From assembly GCF_007671685.1 (NCBI RefSeq), contig NZ_VCNL01000002.1, positions 744,001-808,000 on the forward strand: 64,000 nucleotides of DNA, in the 5' to 3' direction. Below, one piece after another: positions 26,584 through 37,500 of the stretch. The translations under genes were made by a program, and so were the position numbers. The first letter of the stretch is position 1. Each line of letters starts with the position of its first letter. The notes below the pieces were generated by a model. The model worked only from the letters and a program-made list of their open reading frames with translations. It ran no database searches and was not told where the DNA came from. Origin of the DNA: Halorubrum salsamenti. GTDB taxonomy: Archaea > Halobacteriota > Halobacteria > Halobacteriales > Haloferacaceae.

Positions 26584-26657
26584 GCCAGGGGAGCATGGGC
26601 GGTTCATGCACTCGACTTGTAATCGAGACTTCCGGGGTTCAAATCCCTGCCCTGGCT
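26584..26657 (+). tRNA. tRNA-Thr (UGU)
   Basis: A 74-base cloverleaf. The acceptor stem gccaggg (26584-26590) pairs with ccctggc (26650-26656), with discriminator T. The D stem pairs gcat with atgc; the anticodon stem ctcga/tcgag encloses a loop with anticodon TGT; the T loop is gttcaaat. No intron and no encoded CCA. It lies at the edge of the large secreted-protein block. Confidence 0.95.
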
Positions 26658-26776
26658 TCGTACGATTTGTTCAATTTCCGTTCGTTGACCCCCGCTTCCT
26701 GAGTAACTGCACCGGCTCCCGCACCGTTCGAACTTCGAGGTGGGGTACACTACAGATCCGGTTCCGCTGTATGATT

Positions 26777-26783
26777 AAAAAAA
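26777..26783 (-). terminator. T-run terminator of the secreted-protein operon
   Basis: Seven consecutive T residues on the minus strand lie 17 nt after the stop of the cohesin-domain gene. Oligo-T runs act as intrinsic terminators in archaea. Nothing else is seen between here and tRNA-Thr. Confidence 0.5.
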
Positions 26784-26799
26784 GCGACGAGTAGACGAG

Positions 26800-29346
26800 T
26801 TATTCGTCGTCGTCCTCCTGCGGGATGGAGACGGTTAGCTCTCCGGTATCGCCGCCTTCGTACGTCGCACTGGTGACCTCGAACAGCTCCTGCTGATCGA
26901 TTTCATCCATCTCGAACGGACCGGGAAGAACGAACACCGCTAGGTGTAAGTCGCGAGCCTCACCGTCCTCGTCGATTTCGAATTCGACCGTGACTTCCGT
27001 CGGTTTCCCTTCATCATCGAATTTGAACTTCCTGTCGACGATGGTGACGTCTCCGAGTTGGCCGTCGGTCCCCTGTCTGCGTGGCGAGGGGTTCTGGGTG
27101 ACGCCGTCGTCCGAATTGCCGAGCGCCGACATCAGATCGTTCGGGTAGTACCTCGGAGGCATCGGGGGAGACTCGCCCTCGCCGAAGTCGACTTGCCAGT
27201 ACACCGTTTCCTCGTCGTCTCTCTCCTCCTCGCCGATCGTTATCGTCGCGGTCGCGGAGTCGTCGTCGGTGACGACGCCGTGGGTGTAATCGCCGGGCTC
27301 GAGACCGCTCGTGTCGAGTCCCTCGAACGTGACCGTCTGGGTCTCGTCGCCGTCCAGCGTCACTTCCTGTGACGCCAGTGCTTCGTCCCCTGCGAGGGTG
27401 CCGTCGCCGTCGCCGTCCAGCCGGAACTCCACCGTCTGCGTGGCTTCCTCGTCGCCGTCGTTGGTGACGTCGGCGGAGACGTCGATCGCGTCACCCTGCG
27501 TCGCGGTGTCCGGCGCGTCGAGGTTCGAGACTCGGAAGGTCGCCGGCTCCGGTTCGGGCTCCGGCTCCGCGTCGTCGTCCTCGATGGTGATCGTCGCGGT
27601 CGCGGAGTCGTCGTCGGTGAAGACCCCGTGGGCGTAATCGCCGGGCTCGAGACCGCTCGTGTCGATATCGCTGAAGGTGACCGTCTGGGTCTCGTCGCCG
27701 TCCAGCGTCACTTCCTGTGACGCCAGCGCCTCGTCGTCGGGAGTGCCGTCGCCGTCGACGTCCAGCCGGAATTCGACCGACTGCGTGGCCTCTTCGTCGC
27801 CGTCGTTGGTGACGTCGGCGGAGACGTCGATCGCGTCGCCCTGCGTGGCACTGTCGGGCGCGTCGAGGTTCGAGACCTGGAAGTCCGCCGGCTCCGGTTC
27901 GGGTTCCGGCTCCGTGTCGTCGGCCTCGACGGTGATCGAGGCGCCCGTCGCCTCGGTCACGGTGTACGATTCGCCGGCTTCGGTACCCAGTGCCTCGACC
28001 GCGAGCGACACGTCGCTCGTCCCGGTCGCGTCCCCGGCGACGGTGACCGTCGCGATGGTGACGCTCCCCGTGTCACTGGTGTTCGCGAGTGCGGCCACGG
28101 CCGACACCGACGAACCGTCGTCGGCGAACGTCACGTTGCTGGTTTCCTCGGACGGGTTTCCGTCCAGTTCGAGATCCGTGGCGGAAGCCACCGACGGGTC
28201 GTCGAGAGTGACCGTGAACTCGTATGCGCCGACACCGCCGTCGGCGGTTTCAACGACCACGTCGTACGTCGTCGACTCGCCGACGGTAACCGTCGAATCC
28301 GACGGCTGAAGGCTCACGGCAGTCTCGCGAACTGTCTCGTCGCCGTCACCGTCGTCACCGTCGTCACCGTCGTCACCGTCATCACCGTCGTCACCGTCGT
28401 CACCGTCGTCATCGTCGGCGGCCTCGATGGCGATCGTCGCGGTCGCGGAGTCGTCATCGGTGACGACGCCGTGGGTGTAGTTGCCGACGTCGAGTCCGCT
28501 GGCGTCGATGTCTTCGAACGTGACCGTCTGCGTCTCGTCGGCCCCCAGCGTTACGTTCTGCGAGGCCAGCGTCTCATTCTCTCCGAGCGTGCCGTCGCCA
28601 TCGAGATCCAGACGGAACGCCACCGTCTGGGTACCCTCCTCGTCGCCGTCGTTGGTGACGTCGGCGGAGACGTCGAAGATCGACCCGTCGACTGCGTCAC
28701 CCTGCGTCGCGGTGTCCGGCGCGTCGAGGTTCGAGACCTGGAAGCTCGCCGGCTCCGGTTCGGGTTCCGGCTCCGTGTCGTCGGCCTCGACGGTGATCGA
28801 GGCGCCCGTCGCCTCGGTCACGGTGTACGATTCGCCGGCTTCGGTACCCAGTGCCTCGACCGCGAGCGACACGTCGCTCGTCCCGGTCGCGTCCCCGGCG
28901 ACGGTGACCGTCGCGATGGTGACGGTGCCGCTATCGGACGTGTTGGCGAGCGCCGCCGTCACGTCGGCCGAGGAGCCGTCCTCCGCGATCGAGACGTCGG
29001 TCGTCTGCTCGCTCGGGTTCCCGTTGACGGCGACGTCCGATATCGAAGCGATACTCGAATCGCCGATACTGACGGTGAAGTCGTACGCGCCGACGCCGCC
29101 GTCAGCCGTGTCGACGACCACGTCGTACGTCGTCGTCTCACCGCTCGTGACGGTCGCGCTGCTCGGATCGAGGCTCACCCCCGTCTCGAGCGGATTCTCC
29201 TGCTGTGCTACCGCCGTTTCCTGGCCGCCGAGTGGTCCGACGCCCAGTGCGGCGCCGCCGACGCCGGCCGTCGTAACCAGCACTACCGTCGCGATGGCCA
29301 TGATACTCTTCAGCTCAAGGGTCGTTGTGATGTTACGTACACTCAT
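26800..29346 (-). CDS. Secreted protein with two cohesin-like and three CARDB-like domains
   Basis: Acidic secreted protein of 848 residues. A signal peptide (MAIATVVLVTTAGVGGAALG region) ends near residue 48. Order: cohesin-like domain 1 (about 55-185; VSLDPSSATVTSGETTTYDV), CARDB-like 1 (198-302), Asp/Gly linker (310-335), cohesin-like 2 (342-472), CARDB-like 2 (485-585), CARDB-like 3 (599-702), and an unassigned C-terminal domain (709-847) with WQVDFGEGESPPMPPRYYP. EPEPEPEP linkers separate modules. Cohesins bind dockerins, and the gene immediately upstream encodes a dockerin. No PGF-CTERM or other anchor is seen. The ATG overlaps the upstream stop (TAATG), so translation is coupled. Confidence 0.85.
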   Translation of the reverse strand: MSVRNITTTLELKSIMAIATVVLVTTAGVGGAALGVGPLGGQETAVAQQENPLETGVSLDPSSATVTSGETTTYDVVVDTADGGVGAYDFTVSIGDSSIASISDVAVNGNPSEQTTDVSIAEDGSSADVTAALANTSDSGTVTIATVTVAGDATGTSDVSLAVEALGTEAGESYTVTEATGASITVEADDTEPEPEPEPASFQVSNLDAPDTATQGDAVDGSIFDVSADVTNDGDEEGTQTVAFRLDLDGDGTLGENETLASQNVTLGADETQTVTFEDIDASGLDVGNYTHGVVTDDDSATATIAIEAADDDDGDDGDDGDDGDDGDDGDDGDGDETVRETAVSLQPSDSTVTVGESTTYDVVVETADGGVGAYEFTVTLDDPSVASATDLELDGNPSEETSNVTFADDGSSVSAVAALANTSDTGSVTIATVTVAGDATGTSDVSLAVEALGTEAGESYTVTEATGASITVEADDTEPEPEPEPADFQVSNLDAPDSATQGDAIDVSADVTNDGDEEATQSVEFRLDVDGDGTPDDEALASQEVTLDGDETQTVTFSDIDTSGLEPGDYAHGVFTDDDSATATITIEDDDAEPEPEPEPATFRVSNLDAPDTATQGDAIDVSADVTNDGDEEATQTVEFRLDGDGDGTLAGDEALASQEVTLDGDETQTVTFEGLDTSGLEPGDYTHGVVTDDDSATATITIGEEERDDEETVYWQVDFGEGESPPMPPRYYPNDLMSALGNSDDGVTQNPSPRRQGTDGQLGDVTIVDRKFKFDDEGKPTEVTVEFEIDEDGEARDLHLAVFVLPGPFEMDEIDQQELFEVTSATYEGGDTGELTVSIPQEDDDE
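27886..28063 (-). repeat. 178-bp perfect direct repeat, copy 1
   Basis: Identical base for base to 28747-28924. It encodes the end of a cohesin-like domain and the following Glu-Pro linker, and it indicates recent duplication or gene conversion inside the gene. Confidence 0.9.
28340..28417 (-). repeat. 9-bp tandem repeat encoding an Asp/Gly linker
   Basis: About eight copies of a gtcgtcacc unit (minus-strand sense encodes Gly-Asp-Asp) form a disordered acidic linker between modules. Such repeats vary in number by slippage. Confidence 0.8.
28747..28924 (-). repeat. 178-bp perfect direct repeat, copy 2
   Basis: Identical to 27886-28063, in the equivalent position of cohesin-like domain 1. Confidence 0.9.
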
Positions 29347-31235
29347 TATTGTAAGACCTCGTTGTACAGCTTCTGCACGTCGACGACGTCGACGCCACCG
29401 TCCTGGTTGAAGTCGAACGCATCGGGATTGTTCTGAACCGTCCCGTCATCCAGGTTGGCGAACAGTGCCTGCACGTCGACGATGTCGAACTGTCCATCGC
29501 CGTTGATATCCTCGTAGAAGCCGTCACCGTCCGGGTCCGCCGGCGAGTTCTCGAAGTCGTCGACCGGCGGCAGGGGCGCTTTCTCCACCGAGAGGATCGC
29601 GGTCTCGGAGTCGTCGTCGGTGAAGACGCCGTGCTCGTACTCTCTGGCGTCGAGACCGCTCGTGTCGATATCGCTGAAGGTGACCGTTTGCGTCTCGTCG
29701 GCTCCCAGCGTCACGTTCTGCGAGGCCAGCGCCTCGTCTCCTTCGAGCGTGCCGTTGCCGTCGGCGTCGAGCCGGAACGCCACCGACTGAGTGGCTTCCT
29801 CGTCGCCGTCGTTGGTGACGTCGGCGGTGACGTCGATCGCCTCACCCTGCGTCGCGTTGTCCGGCGCGTTCAGGTTCGACACCTGGAAGGTCGCCGGAGC
29901 AGGCGCGTTGATGGTGATCTCCGCAGTCGCGCTGTCATCCTCCGTGACGATACCGTGGGTGAACGTGTCGACCGGGAGGTCGCTCGTGTCGAGGTCGCCG
30001 AAGGTGACCGTCTGCGACTCGCCGCCGTCCAGCGTCACGTTCTGCGAGGCCAGCGTCTCGTCTCCTTCGAGCGTGCCGTTGCCGTCGGCGTCGAGCCGGA
30101 ACGCCACCGTCTGGGTGGCCTCCTCGTCGCCGTCGTTGGTGATCTCGGCTGAGACGGAGATGTTGTCACCCTGCGTCGCGTTGTCCGGCGCGTTCAGGTT
30201 CGACACCTGGAAGGTCGCCGGATCGGGCGCCTCGCTGACAGAGACCGTCTGCGTGGCGGTGTCGTTCGCGCCGTCGTCGTCGGTGACCGTCAGGGTCACG
30301 TCGTAGTCGCCGGGCGAGTCGTACGTATGGTCGGCCTTCGCAGCTGAGGCGGTCGTGCCGTCATCGAAGTCCCACTCGTAGCTCTCGATGAAGCCGTCCG
30401 CGTCGCTGGAGCCGGACGCGTCGAAGCTCACCTGCTCGCCGACCTGCGCGCTCGATGGGCCGCTGATCGACGCGGTGGGCTCCTGGTTCGGCACCTCGCT
30501 GACAGAGACCGTCTGCGTGGCGGTGTCGTTCGCGCCGTCGTCGTCGGTGACCGTCAGGGTCACGTCGTAGTCGCCGGGCGAGTCGTACGTGTGGGTGGGC
30601 GTCGCGCCCGTCGCCGTCTCGCCGTCGCCGAAGTCCCACTCGTAGCTCGCGATGGAGCCGTCCGCGTCGCTGGAGCCGGACGCGTCGAAGGAGACCGTCT
30701 CACCCGCTTCGGGTGCGGACGGACTCGCGGTGAAGGACGCCGACGGGTCCTCGTTCTGGTCGGGAACCTCGACGGTGATCGTCGTCGAGTCGGAGTCCGC
30801 CGTCTTGGCGGAGTCGTCCGGCCCTAGCGCCGATCCCTCGACCGAGATCGTGTAATCTGCTGGTGAGGCGTCCTCGGGGACGCTGACATTGTACTCGACC
30901 GTGTAGCTCGCGTTGATTCCGTCCTTGTCGCCCGCGATCCAGGTCCACGTGCCGTCATTGTACGATACTGCTCCTTCGGCCGTCTGTTCGGTGATCTCCC
31001 AGCCGTCCGGGGTGGTGGCGCTCAACTGTGGCGCGTTCAGCTCCTCGACGTCGAACTGCGTCGTCAGCGTCACCGTCTCTCCGGGTGCCACCGTTGTGCT
31101 GTCGGCCGTTTGCTCGACCGAGACGCTCGGAGCCGCCGCTACCGTCCCCACCGGTCCGAAGACCGAGAGGACGAGCGCGACGGCGAGGAGCGCCGTGATC
31201 GCTTTTCTGAAATATCCGTGTCTTGTGTCGTTCAT
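29346..31235 (-). CDS. Secreted PKD/CARDB protein with C-terminal dockerin
   Basis: Secreted protein of 629 residues with a signal peptide ending near residue 34 (ALLAVALVLSVFGPVGTVAA). Order: NEW3/CARDB-like domain (about 36-150), two PKD domains (155-245 and 250-335; each with SFDASGSSDADG and YEWDF), two CARDB-like domains (336-435 and 440-545), a short linker, and a type I dockerin (567-629). The dockerin has two calcium loops, DINGDGQFDIVD and DFNQDGGVDVVD, with Asp/Asn at positions 1, 3, 5 and 12. Dockerins dock onto cohesins; two cohesin-like domains are encoded in the next gene, which starts within this stop codon. Module types other than the dockerin are assigned by eye. Confidence 0.87.
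   Translation of the reverse strand: MNDTRHGYFRKAITALLAVALVLSVFGPVGTVAAAPSVSVEQTADSTTVAPGETVTLTTQFDVEELNAPQLSATTPDGWEITEQTAEGAVSYNDGTWTWIAGDKDGINASYTVEYNVSVPEDASPADYTISVEGSALGPDDSAKTADSDSTTITVEVPDQNEDPSASFTASPSAPEAGETVSFDASGSSDADGSIASYEWDFGDGETATGATPTHTYDSPGDYDVTLTVTDDDGANDTATQTVSVSEVPNQEPTASISGPSSAQVGEQVSFDASGSSDADGFIESYEWDFDDGTTASAAKADHTYDSPGDYDVTLTVTDDDGANDTATQTVSVSEAPDPATFQVSNLNAPDNATQGDNISVSAEITNDGDEEATQTVAFRLDADGNGTLEGDETLASQNVTLDGGESQTVTFGDLDTSDLPVDTFTHGIVTEDDSATAEITINAPAPATFQVSNLNAPDNATQGEAIDVTADVTNDGDEEATQSVAFRLDADGNGTLEGDEALASQNVTLGADETQTVTFSDIDTSGLDAREYEHGVFTDDDSETAILSVEKAPLPPVDDFENSPADPDGDGFYEDINGDGQFDIVDVQALFANLDDGTVQNNPDAFDFNQDGGVDVVDVQKLYNEVLQ
30230..30326 (-). repeat. 97-bp perfect direct repeat, copy 1
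   Basis: Identical to 30494-30590; encodes the C-terminal strands of PKD domain 2. Confidence 0.85.
30494..30590 (-). repeat. 97-bp perfect direct repeat, copy 2
   Basis: Identical to 30230-30326; encodes the C-terminal strands of PKD domain 1. Confidence 0.85.
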
Positions 31236-31551
31236 CGTTTATTTTGGTGTCGTTGGGGTCGGGGTCGCGATGGGCTCGTTCGTCGCTCGGTTCGCCGGTT
31301 GTACGGGTCTCGCCAGATCACGACCGGGGTACCTCTGGTCTCGAGTCGGTTCGGCCGGCGCCGTTCGGCTCTCGTGGTCGTTACCCCCGACCGGCGCCGG
31401 TCCGTGCCGCGTGGCGACACACCGGAGCGCTCGCCTACCGTCATCGGTCCGCACGCGACCGTCCCTGTCGGGATCAACCTCGCTGGTCGACCGCGGGCGG
31501 ACAGCGACGGCGCGTGCGGTGGTTCCGGTCATCGGTCTGGACGAAACGTCG
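31236..31551. other. 316-bp gap inside the secreted-protein block
   Basis: No gene or RNA is recognised between the 2678-residue and 629-residue protein genes. On the minus strand the last bases before the ATG at 31235 are AT-richer (caaaataaacg), but no convincing TATA box at the leaderless distance was found. The two genes may share a transcript, or the second may start from an unseen promoter. Confidence 0.5.
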
Positions 31552-34500
31552 TCACTGCGAGTTGCTCTCCTCCGATTCGACTATCTCGATGGCGTTGACC
31601 TGCGGATTGTCCGCTGCACCTTCCTCGAAGTCGATATCGAGGGTGCCGTCGCTCGTCACGGTGAAGCTCTTCATCGTCCCGTTGGCGTGACCGACATCGG
31701 CTACCGGGTCGTAGTTCGTCAGCACCTGATCGCCCTCCACCGAAACATTGTACGTCCGGTTTCCGGGCTCGTCCGTGTCCGGATACTGGTTGCCGAGGTA
31801 GAGGCGAACCTCGACCTCCTCACCGTCGGACACGTCGAATTCCCACTGCATCTCCCCGTAACGCTCCCAGTCAAACACCGCGTCTGGCGTGCTGTCGGGG
31901 ACCGAACCGGTCGGCGTCACATCGTCGCCGGTGCCGTACGTGCCGGCGTTCGAGTCGGCCACGGAGACGAGGTACTGCGAACTCGCGTCCGCGACGCCGG
32001 TCCAGTTAGGACCGTCGTCCGTGGCCTCTAGCGTCTCAGTCTCACCGGCGTTCACGCGGTGCAGGACCTGCGGACTCGACGCCGCCTCCTCGACGGTCAC
32101 CTGGAACGACTCGGTCGCCGTCCCGCCGTTACCGTCGTCGGCCGTCACGTCGACCGTGTAGGTCCCCGCGTCACCCGGCTCAGGAGCGATCGTCAGATCA
32201 CCGTTCGAGAGGGTGACGAAGTCGGGACCGCTCACCGACAGCGACACGTTGTCGCCGTCGGGGTCGTCTGCGGTGACCGAGACGGTCGTCGAGTTACCTT
32301 CGGTGACCGTCTGGTTCGCGACGGCGTCGATGGTCGGTGCGGTGTTCGAGTCACCGCCGCCGGAGCTGTCAGTCTCAGAGACCGTGAACGCGCTGAGCTT
32401 CCCGTTGTCTACGGACGCGTCCAGTTCGACGTTCAGTTCGCCGTCGGTGACCTCGACGGTGAACGTCTTCTCGGTCGCGTTCAGCGCACCGACGTCCGCG
32501 TAGATGTCGTAGTCGGTCAGGACCTGCTCGCCCTCGATGGACGCGTTAAATACGCGGTCACCGACTTCTCCGTCTCCGCCGCCGTCATCGTCTCCGTTGC
32601 CACCGAGTCCTTCGCCGTGCCAGATCTCCGCGAACTGGAGCGTCACCTCGTAGGTGCCGTCTTCGACCGGCATGCTGTACGAGAGCGGGTCACTGTACCG
32701 CTCGGTCTGGTACAGCGGGTCATCCTGCGTGTTCTCGATGGTCAAGCTGGTGTCGACGGTCGTCCCCGCCGAATCGCTGAAGGAGCCGTCGAATTTCGTG
32801 TCGTTGACGTAGTCGGTACCGTCCGCTGCGGTGTAGTTAGAGCCACCCGCGTTCACCGCGTAGACGAGTCCGTCGCCGGCCGACGGCGACTCGACGGTGA
32901 GCTGGAAGCTCTCTGTCGTCGTGGCCGTGCCGTCGTCAGCGGTCACGTTCACGGTGTACGTGTCCGCGTCGCCGGACTGCGGGGCGATGTCGATCGTTCC
33001 GTTGCCGTCACCCTCGTCGGTGAGACTGACGAAGTCCGGACCATCGACCGACAGCGTCAGCGAGTCGTCGTCGTCATCGGACGCCGACACGTTCACCGTG
33101 GCGGTGTCGCCCTCGGTGACCGTCCGGTTCTCGATGGCCTCGATGGTCGGTGCGGTGTTGGCAGGCTCGGTGTCCTGCACCGTGACGTTCACCGTGTCGG
33201 TGTCGAAGGCACTTCCGTCGGAGACGTTCACCTCGAAGGTGAGCGTCTCGTTGGCGTCGACCTCGGGTGCGGTGAACGTCGGCGTGACCGAGGCCGTATC
33301 GTTGAGCGTCACGTCGGGACCAGCCGGCTGCATCCAGTCGTAACTCAGCGAGTCATCGTCCGGGTCGCTGGAGTTGGAGGCGTCGAGGGTGACCTCGTCG
33401 CCCTCCTCGACGGTCTGGTCGGCACCCGCGTCGGCCGTCGGTGGCTGATTCTCGTCGTCTTCGACCGGTTCGACCTCGATGGCCGACACCTTCGCGTTGT
33501 TTTCGACGGTAGTGAACTCGACGTTCAGTTCGCCATCGGTGACTTCGGCGGTGAACGTCTCGTTTATCGCCGCGTGCTCGCCACCGGCTTCCGCGTAGAT
33601 GTCGTAGCTGTCGAGGACCTGCTGACCTTCGATCGAGACGTCGAACAGACGGTCGCCCTCGCCGCCGTCGTTCGCCACGCCCTGGTAGAGCTCGGCGAAG
33701 TGCAGGGTGACCTCGTACTCGCCGTCCTCGAGGGCCACGTCGTAGCTGAAGTTACCGTACCGTTCGGTCCAGAACAGCTCGTCGTCGTCGGTGTTCGCTA
33801 TCTCCGGCTCCGCGGGCGTTCCGGAGCCGCCGGAGGTGAACGCCGTGCCGCCGTCGAAGTTGGTGTCGGCCTGGAACTCCGTGCCGTCCGCGGCGGTGTA
33901 GGCGTCGCCGCCGGCGTTCACGGTGAAGTTGGTGGCGTCGCCGTCGTCACCACCGCCGTCAGTGCTCGCCTCGTACTTCAGGACGACCGCGTTCGAGTCG
34001 AGGCCGGTGTCGGACCCGGGCTCGCCGTGGGTCGCCACGAAGTGGTTGTAGCCGCCGACGTCGGTCGTGTTGAGCAGCGTGACGGGCACCTCGGCCTCGC
34101 CGTTCGAGTCGAGCGTGACCGTCTGGTAGTCGGCGTTCTCGATCTTGTTCGCCTCGTAGGCCTCGATGTCGTAGCCGGGCGTCCCGTCGTACTCGGGGAC
34201 GTTGTCGAGTTCGAGTTCGGCCTCGAAGTGTAGCAGCGTGACGGTCTCACCGGGTTCGCCCGTGACGGTCACGGTCTGGCCGGCCTCGCTCACGGTGGCC
34301 GCGCTGTGGTGAGCGCGAAGTGCGCTCGCATCGAGCGAGACGTTCTGCACGTCGATGCTCGGTGCCGGTGCGACCGACTCGTCGAGCGTCGCCTGCGCGC
34401 CGCCCGCGCTGCCGTCGCCGAACAGCTGCGTCTCTTGGGCGCTCCCGTCCGCGTACGCAACGCTCACGTTGGAACGGGCGAGTTCGAGGCCGGAGACCGG

Positions 34501-37500
34501 TCCCGCCTCCTGCGAGGCGAGACTCGCGTTCTTGATGCTCGTCGGGTCGTTGTCGGCCGAGAACGACACCGACTCACCGGGGTCGAAGTCGGTGAATTCG
34601 ATGGTCAACACGTCGTAACCGTCGGAGCCGTTCACGCCGTTGTGGGGCTGACTGAAGACGTCGCCGTCGGCAGTGCTGACGACGCCGACGCCGTCACTCG
34701 ACTGCGAGTCGATGTTGAGCCCCTTGGCCGCCTGATCGCCGGCGGTCCCGTCGGGGTCGAACACCATGTCGGGCATCGCCGACGACGAGAGGTCGAATGT
34801 CACCGACGAGATCTGCTGGCCGCCGGTGTTCTCGACCGTGAACGAGCCGCCGCCGTAGGTGGACGCCTCGGTGCCACTGTCCGGCGTGACGCTCACCGAC
34901 GCTGCGCCGGGGTCCGCCGTTGACTCGTTGACGGTGACGGTCTCGGTCGTGCTTTCTGTGGCGTCGTCGTCATCGGTGACGGTGAGGGCGACGTCGTAGT
35001 CGCCTGCTGCGTCGAAGGTGTTCGTCACCTGCTCGCCGGTGGCGTCGACGGTCCCGTCGCCGTCGAAGTCCCACTCGTAGCTCGCGATCGAGCCGTCCGC
35101 GTCGCTGGAGCCGGACGCGTCGAAGCTCACCTGCTGGCCCGCCTCGGGAGCGTCGGGAGTGACGGTGAACGACGCCGTCGGCTGTTCGTTACCGTCGCCG
35201 ACGGCGGTGTCCGTCGCCCAGTAGTTGATGAGCTGTTGGATCTGAGAGTCGCTGATGGTCTCGCCGCCGGTGTCGGGGACCTCGCTGTCGGTCGCCCAGT
35301 AGTTGATCGCCTGCTGGATCTCCGAGTCCTCGATCAGCGAGTCGTCCTCGCCGCCCATCGCGATCGCCTCCGCGACGGTCATCTCTTCGGGCTGTTCCTC
35401 GGCGGCGACGACCTTGATCGCCGATATCTTCGCGTTGTCGTAGTTGTCCGAGTCCCACGGGAACGCGACGTTCAGTTCACCGTCTGTGACGTCGACGGTG
35501 TACGTCTCGTCGGTCGCGTTCAGCGGGCCGACCTCCGCGTAGAGGTCCTTGTTCTCGATGACCTCCTGGTCTTCGACGGTTACGTCGAACACGCGGTCGT
35601 TCTCGTTCGTGCCGTCTTCCGGCCCGGACGAGTCCGGCGAGTCCGAGGGCGCGACGCCCTGGTAAATCTCGGCGAACTTCAGGGTGACCTCGTAGGTGCC
35701 GTTCTCCAGCGGAACGTCGTAGCTGAAGTTCTGTCCGTAGCGTTCGGTCCGGTACAGCGGGTCGTCGTCGGTGTCGTTGATCTCGGGCGGCGAAGACGCC
35801 CAGCTCGACGTGCTGTAGGCGTTGCCGCCGTCGAAGTTCGTGTCGGCTTGGTAGACGGTGCCGTCGGTGGCCGTGTACTGGGATCCGCCCGAGTTCACGG
35901 CGAAGGCGACCTCGCCAGCAGCGACGTCGGTGTCTTGGACCGTGACGGTCACCTCGTCGGTGTCGGTCGCATTGCCGTCGGAGACCTCGACCTCAAAGGT
36001 GAGCGCCGTCTCGCTGTCCACGTCGGGCGCGGTGAACGTCGGCGTGGCCGAGGACGCGTCGTCGAGGGTCGCGTCGGGACCGGCCGTCTGCGTCCACTCG
36101 TACGACAGGCCGTCTCCGGTCGAGCCGGTGGCGTCGAGGGTGACGGAGTCACCCTCATCGACCGTTTGGTCGGCGCCAGCGTCGGCGGTCACGGACGGGC
36201 TGTCGTCCTGGAGCGGTTCGACGTCGAGGTACTGCCACGTCGCGTCGAACGTGGAGCTGGCCCCGTTGGACGTGGAGATAACGCCCACCGCGGTGCCGTT
36301 GCCGTCGGCGGTGTCGAACCATTCCGTCGGCACGGTCGTCTCGTCGACGAACTGCTCCTCGCCGTCGCCCACGGCGTAGTACGCCTCGACGGTGCCGTTG
36401 CTCGGGTACACCGTCATGGAGAGTGTGGTCTCGTTGCCGGCGGTCGGCGCCGACGGGTTCGCCACGTCGGTGAAGCTCCCGCCGTCTTCCGTCGCCAACT
36501 GGACGCCGGATCCGCTACCGTCACTGAACCCGGCGGCGGTCAGTTTCACGTAGTTCTCCTGGTCGCCGGTGCCGACGAAGACGCCCTGCGACTGGAACGA
36601 TTCCGCGTCGATCGGGAGGCCGTTCACCGTCGACTCGACGGTGAAGGGTTCGTCGGCGTTCACGCCGACCTGGTAGCCGTGTTCCTGGGTGTTCGTGCCC
36701 TCGACGGCGTCTCCCTGTCCGACGTCCTCGACTGTCAGGACATTCGCCGCGCCGCCCGCGGTGACCTCGCTCGGGTCGTAGAGGTCCTGATAGTTCGAGC
36801 CGTTCATCATGACGCCCGTGAACCCGAGGTCGAGGATGGTGCCGGATTCGCTGTTGGGCGCGAAGCTGTACGTCGCCGGCAGCTCGTTGTCGACGCCGTT
36901 GTTCGGGTCGACCGCGAACAGGTCCTCGGTGTCGTCGATACCGTCGTTGTCGTCGTCCGGGTCGTTCAGGTTCGACTCGCCGTCGTCGTCGAAGTCAGCC
37001 GGCGTCGAACTCGACGAGCACGGGTCCGTGCCCGCGTCGATCTCGTCGGCGTTGTCGTACCCGTCACCGTCCTCGTCGAGCGAGGGATCGTCCGCGCCGG
37101 TGCACTGCTCGCCGTCGCCGGCGTCGCCGTAGTCGTTCGGCTCGAAGACGGTGATGTCGTTACCGCCGTGGTTGGCGGTCCAGACGGTGCCGTTGAACGC
37201 CTCGTCGTCGTCCTGCGCGGTGATGCCGAGCGGACCGCCGGTGTTGAAGATGGTCTCGACGTTCGTGGCCGTCTGGCCGTCGGCGCTCAGTTCGACGCGC
37301 TCGACGTCGCCGCCGAGCTCGACTTGGAGGATGTCGCCCTCCATCGCGCCGCCGAAGTTCGAGGCGGTGTACTCCACCGTGCCGCCCGTCGGTCCGAAGA
37401 GGACGGGATTACCATTCCCGTCTACCATCGAGTTAGCGCTTCCCGCGGGTGCCCCCGGGTCAGGCGACTGGCTCGTCGGCGGGATGTAGTCGGCCTCGAC

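Noticed and set aside
26584-26657. A tRNA-Thr attachment site for an integrated element.
   Set aside because: No second copy of the tRNA 3' end and no integrase gene were found by eye in the neighbouring block.
28340-28417. A short tandem repeat resembling a CRISPR-like array.
   Set aside because: It is a 9-bp coding repeat for an Asp/Gly linker without spacers.
32059-34233. A 724-codon plus-strand open frame in the same block.
   Set aside because: Same reason: antisense shadow with no domain, start signal or TATA box.
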